Below, one piece after another: positions 57,550-64,000 of a DNA stretch of 64,000 nt. The position numbers and the translations under genes were made by a program. Every line of letters starts with the position of its first letter. Within the stretch, counting starts at the first letter, position 1. Source of the DNA: Pseudomonas caricapapayae (GTDB lineage: Bacteria; Pseudomonadota; Gammaproteobacteria; Pseudomonadales; Pseudomonadaceae); contig NZ_LJPW01000120.1 in assembly GCF_001400735.1 (NCBI RefSeq), positions 1-64,000 on the forward strand, given 5' to 3'. The notes under the pieces were generated by a model. The model searched no databases, was not told the DNA's origin, and saw nothing but the letters and a program-made list of their open reading frames with translations.

Positions 57550-57864
57550 TCAGAGATAAGCCGTCGCAATCCCTTTGCGTTCGTTCAGGCAGTCTTCCGC
57601 ACCGGCTTCGAATTCACGACAGATCAACGGTCGTTTTTCGTAGATCGTGCACATCATGGTGTTGCGATCCAGTGCGGCGCACCAGCCGTCATCCAGACGC
57701 AGCATGACCTCGCCACCCCACTCGTCGGTATCAATGTAGCGCTCAGGCACGCCCGTGTCGGTGATGAGCATCACTTCTAGTTGGCAACAGCAGGCTGCGC
57801 AGGTGGAGCAGGTGACTTCCGTTTCGCTGTGAATCTCTGCGACCGGAATGAGTGTGGCGTTCAG
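57550..57864 (-). CDS. YkgJ-family cysteine-cluster protein
   Basis: The protein has 104 residues if translation begins at a CTG at 57864, which lies 7 bases after GGGAG and overlaps the upstream TGA stop (CTGA). The nearest in-frame ATG (57906) lies within the upstream gene and lacks a ribosome site. The cysteine cluster is CSTCAACCC near 21-29, with later GWCAAL, CTIYEKRPLICREFE and DCLNERKG. The family is thought to bind zinc or iron. It is the last gene of the photolyase operon. Function in this setting is unknown. Confidence 0.8.
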   Translation of the reverse strand: MNATLIPVAEIHSETEVTCSTCAACCCQLEVMLITDTGVPERYIDTDEWGGEVMLRLDDGWCAALDRNTMMCTIYEKRPLICREFEAGAEDCLNERKGIATAYL

Positions 57865-58370
57865 AGCGTTTCTCCCGAGTGTCTGGCTGCCCGGGTTGCC
57901 AGCCATTGAAGCAGGGGAAATACACCTGCCCAGACCACCCCCAGCAGCACCATGCCTGGCCACACTCCGAGGGGGAGGTGAACCTGAGTCAGTTGCGAGC
58001 CGGCATAGTACGACATCGGGCCGCCAATAGCCCCCAGCACGGCTGCACGCCATAGCGGCTTTGCGGTCCACGCCAGGCAATGATTGAGCGTAGTGCCCAG
58101 CACTGCCCACAGTAGCGCCAGCCACAGAGGCAGCAGGTAGCCGTCGCTGCCAAAGTCAAAAACGCCGAGGGTCATCAAGGCGCTGTCCAGCACAATGCCG
58201 ATCAACGTGACCGTCAGAATCAGCCGACCTTCTGCGGCCCATGAGCTGATCCACAGGAAATGCACGGCCAGCCCGGCAACGGCAATCAGCAGCCAATAAC
58301 TGTTGCCGCCCAGTACGCAGGCGAACCAGCCGATCTGGAACAGCACTGCGTTGGCGATCGATTTAAGCAT
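57861..58370 (-). CDS. DUF2878 membrane protein
   Basis: The protein has 169 residues from the ATG at 58370, overlapping the CFA-like gene by 8 bases. Five to six membrane helices are visible, with segments LFQIGWFACVLGG near 10, IGIVLDSALMTLGVF near 60 and NHCLAWTAKPLW near 100. It commonly accompanies CFA-synthase, DUF1365 and FAD-dependent genes. No enzymatic motif is visible; a role in lipid modification at the membrane is inferred from neighbours. Confidence 0.82.
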   Translation of the reverse strand: MLKSIANAVLFQIGWFACVLGGNSYWLLIAVAGLAVHFLWISSWAAEGRLILTVTLIGIVLDSALMTLGVFDFGSDGYLLPLWLALLWAVLGTTLNHCLAWTAKPLWRAAVLGAIGGPMSYYAGSQLTQVHLPLGVWPGMVLLGVVWAGVFPLLQWLATRAARHSGETL

Positions 58371-59631
58371 TGAAGCGCCCAAGCAACGGTTCGCGCAGGG
58401 CATCGGGTTTGGCGAGCAATAACTGGGCGGTACCGATGGTCCGCTCCAGAAAGCCGCCTTCGCAGTAGCACAGGTAGAACTCCCACAGCCGCAGGAAATG
58501 GTCGTCATAATCCAGTTCGGCGAGTTTGCCGTGGGCCTGTTTGAAGTTGTCGTGCCACACGCGCAGCGTGCGCGCGTAATGCAGGCCGAAATCTTCCATG
58601 TGCAGGAGGTTCATGTCGGTATCGCTGCCGACGATGTCGAGCATTTTCGCCACTGACGGTAGAGCGCCGCCAGGGAAAATGTAACGCTGGATGAAATCCA
58701 CATTGCGTTTGGCCTGGGCATAACGCTGCTCGCGGATGGTGATCGCCTGCAGCAGCATCATCCCGTTGCTTTTGAGCAGGTTCGCGCATTGCTTGAAGTA
58801 AGTCGGCAGAAAACGATGGCCCACCGCTTCGATCATCTCGATGGACACCAGCTTGTCGTACTCACCGGTCAGGTCCCGGTAGTCGGTCAGCAACAGCGTG
58901 ACGCGATCCTGCAGGCCCAGCTCGATCAGGCGCTGCTCGGTGTAGGCGAACTGTTCTCTGGACAGCGTGGTGGTGGTCACCCGGCAGCCGTAGTGCTGCG
59001 CCGCATAAATAGCCATGCTGCCCCAGCCGGTGCCGATTTCCAGCAGGTGATCGTCAGGTTTCAGGGCCAGCTTCTGGCAGATGCGCTCCAGCTTGTTCAA
59101 CTGTGCCTGTTCCAGCGTGTCGTCCTCGCTGAGAAACTGTGCGGCGGAGTACATCATCGTCGGGTCGAGAAACTGCTCGAACAGTGTGTTGCCAAGGTCG
59201 TAGTGGGCAGCGATGTTTTTCTGCGAGCCTTCGCGTGTATTGCGATTCAGCCAGTGCAGGGCGTGAATCAACGGGCGGGTCAGGCGAGCCATGCCGCCTT
59301 CCATTGCATCCAGCACATCCAGATTGCTGACAAATACCCGCACCACCGCGGTAAGGTCAGGCGTGGTCCAGTAGCCGTGGATAAACGCCTCGCCAGCGCC
59401 GATGGAGCCGTTGCTGGCAACCATGCCCCAAGCGGCGGAATCCAGAATATGAATCTCTGCATGAATCAGCGCACCGGCCTTGCCAAACACATGGCGCTCG
59501 CCGCCGTCGATAACCACCAACTGGCCATTGCGCAGACCCGCGAGCTGTCGCAGTACGCCGCGGCGCAGGATATTGGCCGTCAGACCATTGGTGCCCAGAT
59601 TGGCAGAAAAACTGCTGCTACTGCTTTTCAT
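58363..59631 (-). CDS. Cyclopropane-fatty-acid-synthase-like methyltransferase
   Basis: The protein has 422 residues from the ATG at 59631; the longer frame runs into the DUF1365 gene. The SAM site is LEIGTGWGSMAIYAAQHYG near 195, with MMYSAAQFL and YCEGGFLERTIGTAQLL typical of the CFA family. Members in photo-oxidative operons, such as UfaM of Rhodobacter, methylate unsaturated fatty acids toward furan fatty acids rather than cyclopropanes. Which product is made here cannot be told from sequence. Confidence 0.9.
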   Translation of the reverse strand: MKSSSSSFSANLGTNGLTANILRRGVLRQLAGLRNGQLVVIDGGERHVFGKAGALIHAEIHILDSAAWGMVASNGSIGAGEAFIHGYWTTPDLTAVVRVFVSNLDVLDAMEGGMARLTRPLIHALHWLNRNTREGSQKNIAAHYDLGNTLFEQFLDPTMMYSAAQFLSEDDTLEQAQLNKLERICQKLALKPDDHLLEIGTGWGSMAIYAAQHYGCRVTTTTLSREQFAYTEQRLIELGLQDRVTLLLTDYRDLTGEYDKLVSIEMIEAVGHRFLPTYFKQCANLLKSNGMMLLQAITIREQRYAQAKRNVDFIQRYIFPGGALPSVAKMLDIVGSDTDMNLLHMEDFGLHYARTLRVWHDNFKQAHGKLAELDYDDHFLRLWEFYLCYCEGGFLERTIGTAQLLLAKPDALREPLLGRFNA

Positions 59632-60418
59632 GGCGTGAGTCCTTGGTTTGCGCGGCGGCAGCACGGTACTCGCCGTCGGCGGCCTGATGAGAAAAAATGG
59701 GTATGCGTTTGAGCAGCAGGCGCACCGCCTGCCAGTAAATCGCCAGACAGGTTTTAGCGGTCATCCACGGATAAGCCATCAGGTAACGATGCAGCGTCTG
59801 GCGGCTGAGGTTCTGGCGGGTCAGATTGAGGGTTGCGTCGAACATTTTCAGTTCGCCTTGCCAGTCAGCCATGTGTACACCGATCCGCTCGGCGGGCTGG
59901 CTGAAGCTCATACGGTATTCAAGGTCACGTGGCAGGAACGGCGACACGTGAAAGGCCTTGGCCACCGCAAAATACTGATGTCCCTCACCCGTGGCAGGCA
60001 GCACATAACTGTAGCGCTCGCCCCAGGGCGTATTGGTGACTTCACACAGAATGCCGGCCAGGGTGCCGTCTGCCTCATGGCAGTAGAAAAAACTCACCGG
60101 GTTGAACGACAAACCCCAACTGCGTGCCTGGGTCAGCAGGCAGACACGCCCCGATGGCGTACGGCCCAATGCTTTGCCAACCCGTTCGCGGACCGCCTCT
60201 ATCAGCGTCATTCCTTGCCCGGTCAGCTCTGGCAGGTAGTCACGCTCGCGAAACGAGAAGGGCGCAAAACGTCTTTTGCCTGCCAGCGGAGAGAGCCCCA
60301 GCACGTGCTCCTGCTCATCCAGATCCAGATAGAGCAAGCCTATTCGATAGGTGAACGCATGGGCGCGCGGCGAAAATCGCCGGTGGCTGATCCAGCCGCT
60401 GTAGAGCGCGCTGTTCAC
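59618..60418 (-). CDS. DUF1365 family protein
   Basis: The protein has 266 residues. Family features are SGWISHRRFSPRAHAFTYRI at 8-27, LLTQARSWGLSFNPVSFFYC near 95, and EVTNTPWGERYSYVL near 125. It is soluble with no signal peptide. DUF1365 genes almost always accompany CFA-like and FAD-dependent genes in operons of the ChrR or LitR regulons. The catalytic role is unknown; it overlaps both neighbours by a few bases. Confidence 0.88.
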   Translation of the reverse strand: MNSALYSGWISHRRFSPRAHAFTYRIGLLYLDLDEQEHVLGLSPLAGKRRFAPFSFRERDYLPELTGQGMTLIEAVRERVGKALGRTPSGRVCLLTQARSWGLSFNPVSFFYCHEADGTLAGILCEVTNTPWGERYSYVLPATGEGHQYFAVAKAFHVSPFLPRDLEYRMSFSQPAERIGVHMADWQGELKMFDATLNLTRQNLSRQTLHRYLMAYPWMTAKTCLAIYWQAVRLLLKRIPIFSHQAADGEYRAAAAQTKDSRHEKQ

Positions 60419-61662
60419 AGGGTTTCACCAAAGGCCTGAGCCACGCGCAAGCCGCTGACGACGCCGTCTTCGTGGAAACCGTTGGCCCAGTAGGCGCCGC
60501 AGTACCAGGTGTGATCGACGCCGTTGATTTCCTCCCAGCGTGCCTGTGCGGCGATCGCATCAAGGCTGTATTGCGGATGCGCGTAACGGTAGCGACCGAG
60601 GATTTTTTCCGGGTCGATGGCGGCGGTCTGATTGAGGCTGACACAGAACGTTGTGTCGCTCTCGATCCCTTGCAGGATGTTCATGTCATAAGTAACGGCT
60701 GCCGACTGCTGTTCACTGCCGCCCAGACGGTAGTTCCAGCTTGCCCAGGCCAGTTTGCGCTGGGGCAGCAGTCGCGTATCGGTGTGCAGCACCACATCGT
60801 TCTCGGCATAGCGCAGGGCCCCGAGAATCGAGCGCTCGGCACTGGATGGCTCGGCCAGCAGCGCCAAGGCCTGGTCGCTGTGGCAGGCAAACACCACCTT
60901 GTCGAAGCGTTCGGTGCCCAGCCTGCTGTGCAGCGTTACGCCGTCGCTGTCGCGTTCCACCCGCGTGACGGGGCAGGACAGGCGAATCCGCTCCCGGAAC
61001 GAAGCCGTCAACGGTTCGACATAACTTCTCGAGCCACCCTCGATGACGCACCATTGCGGCCGATGAGTGACCGAGAGCAGGCCGTGATTCTTGAAAAAGC
61101 GCACAAAGAACTGCAACGGAAAGCCGAGCATGTCCGCCAGTGACATCGACCAGATCGCCGCGCCCATAGGCACGATGTAATGGTCGATGAAACGCTGGCC
61201 ATAGCCGCCGCTCTTCAGGTACTCGCCCAGCGTCGTGTCTGCCGCGATGCGCTGGTTTTCCAGATCATCGACCGACTGACGATTGAAACGCAGGATATCG
61301 CGCAGCATGCCCCAGAACCTGGGTGACAGCAGATTGCTGCGCTGGGCGAACAGGCTGTTGAGGTTGTTGCCGTTATATTCCACGCCAGTGCGCGGATCAT
61401 GCACCGAAAAGCTCATTTCGGCCGGCTTGAAGCCGACACCCAACTGACTGAGCAGGCGAATGAAGTTGGGGTAGGTCCAGTCGTTAAAGACAATGAAACC
61501 GGTGTCAATGGCATAGGTTCGGCCTTCGACCTGCACGTCGACCGTATGGGTATGCCCGCCGATCCAGTCGGAGGACTCGAAAACGGTCACCTCATGCGCG
61601 CGGTCAAGCAGGTAAGCGCTGGTCAGGCCGGCAATCCCGCTGCCGATGACGGCGATTTTCAT
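60415..61662 (-). CDS. FAD-dependent amine-oxidase-like protein
   Basis: The protein has 415 residues. The N-terminus has the dinucleotide motif IAVIGSGIAGLTSAYLLDRAH, followed by the VFESSDWIGGHTHT motif near 35. The C-terminus has GAYWANGFHEDGVVSGLRVAQ. This is the NAD(P)-binding amine oxidase/desaturase-like group found beside DUF1365 and CFA-like genes, where oxidation of lipid chains is suspected. ATGA-type overlaps join it to both neighbours. Confidence 0.9.
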   Translation of the reverse strand: MKIAVIGSGIAGLTSAYLLDRAHEVTVFESSDWIGGHTHTVDVQVEGRTYAIDTGFIVFNDWTYPNFIRLLSQLGVGFKPAEMSFSVHDPRTGVEYNGNNLNSLFAQRSNLLSPRFWGMLRDILRFNRQSVDDLENQRIAADTTLGEYLKSGGYGQRFIDHYIVPMGAAIWSMSLADMLGFPLQFFVRFFKNHGLLSVTHRPQWCVIEGGSRSYVEPLTASFRERIRLSCPVTRVERDSDGVTLHSRLGTERFDKVVFACHSDQALALLAEPSSAERSILGALRYAENDVVLHTDTRLLPQRKLAWASWNYRLGGSEQQSAAVTYDMNILQGIESDTTFCVSLNQTAAIDPEKILGRYRYAHPQYSLDAIAAQARWEEINGVDHTWYCGAYWANGFHEDGVVSGLRVAQAFGETL

Positions 61663-62447
61663 TGCGCATCCTTATTCGACGACTCGGTCCGCGCCATGCG
61701 TTTGCCGAGTGCAAGCCTGGCGCGTGCCGGAAGCAGGGCCAGTAAGCTCATGCTGAATATGAACAACGCCGGAAAGGCGATATCCAGCGGACGTTTGTTG
61801 CGCCCCAGTTTGCTGGCGATGTGTTTGGCTGCCTTTTCGACAGGCCAGCGCATCGGCATCGGGAAATCATTTTTTTGTGTCAGCGGTGTGTCGACGAACC
61901 CGGGGCTGACCACTGTGACGTCGATGTTTTCGCTGGCCAGGTCCAGACGCAGCGCTTCGAGCAGATAACGCAGGCCGGCCTTCGACGCGCCGTAGGCTTC
62001 TGCGCGCGGCAAAGCCAGGTAGGTCACCGCACTGGCCACGCCGACCAGATGCGGCTGATGCCCTTTGCGTAACAGCGGTAGCGCGTGCTCGATGCAGTAA
62101 CTGCTGGCCAGCAGGTTGGTGCGCACCACGCGTTCGACCATGGCCGCTTCAAACTGCCGGGCATCGATATATTCGCACGTGCCCGCGTTGAAGATGGCGG
62201 TGTCCAGGGCTCCCCATTGCCGGGCGATATCGTCGGCAATCGCTTTCACTTGCTCGGGGTCGGTGATATCACCGGTCACCAGCAGCACCTGCGTGGGATA
62301 AACGTTCGCCAGGTCCTGCAATGGCTCAAGCGTACGGGCGGTCAGCGCCAGCCGGTGTCCGGCGTTGAGCAGCTCTTTTGCCAGCGCCAGACCAATGCCG
62401 CTGCTTGCTCCGGTCAACCAGATGCGTCGTGCAACAGGAGTGCTCAT
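61659..62447 (-). CDS. Short-chain dehydrogenase/reductase
   Basis: The protein has 262 residues from the ATG at 62447 (MSTPVARRIWLTGASSGIG); the longer frame is not family-like. Motifs are TGASSGIGLALAKEL near 12, FNAGTCEY near 88 and the catalytic YGASKAGL near 155. The C-terminal 40 residues include a hydrophobic stretch FPALFIFSMSLLALLPA that may anchor it to the membrane. It overlaps the FAD gene and the SnoaL-like gene, so the operon is translationally coupled. Confidence 0.88.
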   Translation of the reverse strand: MSTPVARRIWLTGASSGIGLALAKELLNAGHRLALTARTLEPLQDLANVYPTQVLLVTGDITDPEQVKAIADDIARQWGALDTAIFNAGTCEYIDARQFEAAMVERVVRTNLLASSYCIEHALPLLRKGHQPHLVGVASAVTYLALPRAEAYGASKAGLRYLLEALRLDLASENIDVTVVSPGFVDTPLTQKNDFPMPMRWPVEKAAKHIASKLGRNKRPLDIAFPALFIFSMSLLALLPARARLALGKRMARTESSNKDAQ

Positions 62448-62866
62448 CCCAACCTCTTCTTCAGCCAATGGATGACTCGACCCATGATGGGCAGATGTTC
62501 GTAGAGCAATGCACCGGCGTCGAAGTAGTCCCGGTGTCGATAAACCTTGTCGTGCCATTTCAGGTGCGAACAGCCTTCGACCCTGATTGTTTTGCCTGCG
62601 GCCAGGCGCGGATGCGAATAACTCATGGTCCAGACCAGATAGCCCTCACCGGGGCGCACTTCATCGAAGGCATGGAAATCGAACTGCAGATCCTGGACGT
62701 TGGCGTACAACTCGGCGAAATAGCGCCGCATGGCCGCGAGGCCGTGGATGTCGTGCATCGGGTCGCTGAACGACACGTCATCGCTGTACAGTTCGGCGAC
62801 CCGATCAAGGTTGTCCTTGTTCAGCGCGGCAAAACCTTCGGCGAAGCGATGCAGGAAATCAGCCAT
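62444..62866 (-). CDS. SnoaL/NTF2-like protein
   Basis: The protein has 140 residues from the ATG at 62866, overlapping the photolyase stop. The fold is suggested by FAEGFAALNKDNLDRVAELY at 8-27, DVSFSDPMHDIHGLAAMRRYF and the C-terminal strands. NTF2-like proteins of this size are small ligand-binding or isomerase-like enzymes. It commonly follows photolyase in these operons; its substrate is unknown. Confidence 0.85.
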   Translation of the reverse strand: MADFLHRFAEGFAALNKDNLDRVAELYSDDVSFSDPMHDIHGLAAMRRYFAELYANVQDLQFDFHAFDEVRPGEGYLVWTMSYSHPRLAAGKTIRVEGCSHLKWHDKVYRHRDYFDAGALLYEHLPIMGRVIHWLKKRLG

Positions 62867-64000
62867 GTTCGACTCCCGCAGCGGGCTGGCGAGCCGGAAG
62901 CGCCTTGAACGCTGCCAGGGCACGCGCTCGGCTCTTGCTCAGATCGACGATGGGTTTCGGGAAGTCGGCAGCGCCAAACAGGTCGCCGATCAAGGCGGGG
63001 TCATGAATCTGCTTTTTATTGAGATCGGCCAGTTCCGGCAACCAGCGCTTGATGAACACGCCCTCGGGGTCGAACCGCTCCGACTGAGACAACGGATTGA
63101 AAATACGGAAGTAGGGTGCCGAGTCGGTGCCCGTGGACGAACTCCACTGCCACCCGCCATTGTTGGCCGCCAGATCGCCGTCGATCAGGTGGCGCATGAA
63201 GAAGCGCTCGCCCTCGCGCCAGTCGATCAGCAGGTTTTTGGTGAGGAACATCGCAACGACCATCCTTAGCCGATTGTGCATCCATCCGGTTTCCAGCAAC
63301 TGGCGCATCGCTGCGTCAATGATCGGCAGGCCGGTACGCGCCTCTTGCCACGCCAGCAGTTCTTCGGGGGCATCGCGCCACTTCAATGCCTCGGTTTCCG
63401 GGCGAAAGGCACGATGACGCGATACACGAGGGTAGCCTACCAGGGTGTGTTTATAGAACTCTCGCCACAATAGTTCGTTGATCCAGGTCACCGTGCCGAC
63501 GTCACCACTTTCGAACTCCCCTTGATTACTGGCCAGCGCTGCGTGCAGACACTGGCGCGGTGAAATCACCCCTGCCGCCAGATAGGCCGACAACTGGCTG
63601 GTGCCGGGTTTGGCCGGGAAATCGCGCTCAGTCTTGTAATAGCTGATCTGCTCGTCGGCGAAGGCGTCCATGCGCCGCCTGGCTTCTGCCTCGCCTGCCG
63701 GCCACAGGTTGCGTAACGCTTGCGACGGCGTGGCAAAACCCTTGACCTGGTCAGGGATCGAATCGCTCTTGATCGACAGGGGTTGCTGCGCCTGCGGTGC
63801 ACGCACCGGGTGCGGCATGGCCTCATGCAGACGGCTGTAGCAGACTTTCTTGAACTGGGTGAACACCTGAAAATAGTTGCCGGTCTTGGTCAGGATACTG
63901 CCGGGCTTGAATAACAGTTGATCAAGGTAACTGTTGAAGTGCACACCGGCTTTTTCCATAGCCTTCTGCACGCCCTGATCGCGAAGGGTTTCGTTGATGC
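62859..64000 (-). CDS. phrB: Deoxyribodipyrimidine photolyase, cut by the window edge
   Basis: At least the C-terminal 380 residues are present; the frame remains open to base 64000, so the N-terminal antenna-binding part and the start are outside. FAD-binding signatures include RMDAFADEQISYYKTERDFP, WINELLWREFYKHTLVG, TGLPIIDAAMRQLLETGWMHNR and WQWSSSTGTDSAPYFRIFNP. These fit a class I CPD photolyase, which uses blue light to split pyrimidine dimers. It is the most upstream operon member seen; the promoter lies outside. Confidence 0.95.
   Translation of the reverse strand, partial: INETLRDQGVQKAMEKAGVHFNSYLDQLLFKPGSILTKTGNYFQVFTQFKKVCYSRLHEAMPHPVRAPQAQQPLSIKSDSIPDQVKGFATPSQALRNLWPAGEAEARRRMDAFADEQISYYKTERDFPAKPGTSQLSAYLAAGVISPRQCLHAALASNQGEFESGDVGTVTWINELLWREFYKHTLVGYPRVSRHRAFRPETEALKWRDAPEELLAWQEARTGLPIIDAAMRQLLETGWMHNRLRMVVAMFLTKNLLIDWREGERFFMRHLIDGDLAANNGGWQWSSSTGTDSAPYFRIFNPLSQSERFDPEGVFIKRWLPELADLNKKQIHDPALIGDLFGAADFPKPIVDLSKSRARALAAFKALPARQPAAGVEHG

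Noticed and set aside
57550..58125. A longer 191-codon reading of the YkgJ-family gene
   Set aside because: The extra N-terminal part is the DUF2878 gene read in another frame; the family domain begins near 57864.

Overview
The window is chromosomal DNA of a plant-associated Pseudomonas, most likely the Pseudomonas syringae group. Support: a uronate dehydrogenase that I recognise as the P. syringae type, several large chemoreceptors, an ABC-exported rhamnan-type O-antigen locus, and the conserved Pseudomonas block ychF-pth-rplY-prs-tRNA(Gln)-ispE-lolB-TPR-hemA-prfA-prmC-moeB-murI. No insertion sequence, prophage or CRISPR array was found. All assignments come from reading the sequence and remembered family knowledge; no database search was run.

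Layout: (1) 0.04-1.4 kb holds an ECF sigma factor and its ChrR-type zinc anti-sigma factor behind a promoter that fits the sigma-E/ChrR class. (2) 1.8-10.2 kb is a uronic-acid oxidation and uptake block: udh, an SMP-30 lactonase, a TRAP transporter, a DMT permease and an aldose epimerase in one direction, plus an OprD-type porin. The udh and porin sides carry promoter-operator units of identical geometry. (3) 10.4-23.8 kb holds an SDR, three chemoreceptors, a small secreted repeat protein, a KaiC-like ATPase overlapping a hybrid histidine kinase, tRNA-Met and a J-domain protein. (4) 24-44.5 kb is an O-antigen locus: dTDP-L-rhamnose genes (rmlBDAC), Wzm/Wzt, a giant methyltransferase-kinase-coiled-coil-double-glycosyltransferase, genes for dTDP-Fuc3NAc, and a GtrA/GtrB/GT-C side-chain system. 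(5) 44.8-57.4 kb is core housekeeping ending in a PagL-type lipid A deacylase. (6) 57.5-64 kb is a tightly overlapped operon: photolyase (cut by the window edge), SnoaL-like protein, SDR, FAD amine-oxidase-like protein, DUF1365, a cyclopropane-fatty-acid-synthase homologue, DUF2878 and a cysteine-cluster protein.

Two themes link the genes. First, the ECF/ChrR pair at the left end is the type that senses singlet oxygen in Rhodobacter, and the right-end operon resembles the photolyase/CFA/DUF1365 genes such sigma factors control, so the two ends may form one photo-oxidative stress circuit. Second, the O-antigen genes together suggest an L-rhamnan made in the cytoplasm, capped by a methyltransferase/kinase, measured by a helical repeat rod, recognised by the Wzt C-terminal domain and exported, with Fuc3NAc added in the periplasm through an undecaprenyl-phosphate carrier. 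The most unusual object is the 1543-residue fusion at 32700-37331, with eight exact-length 18-residue repeats.
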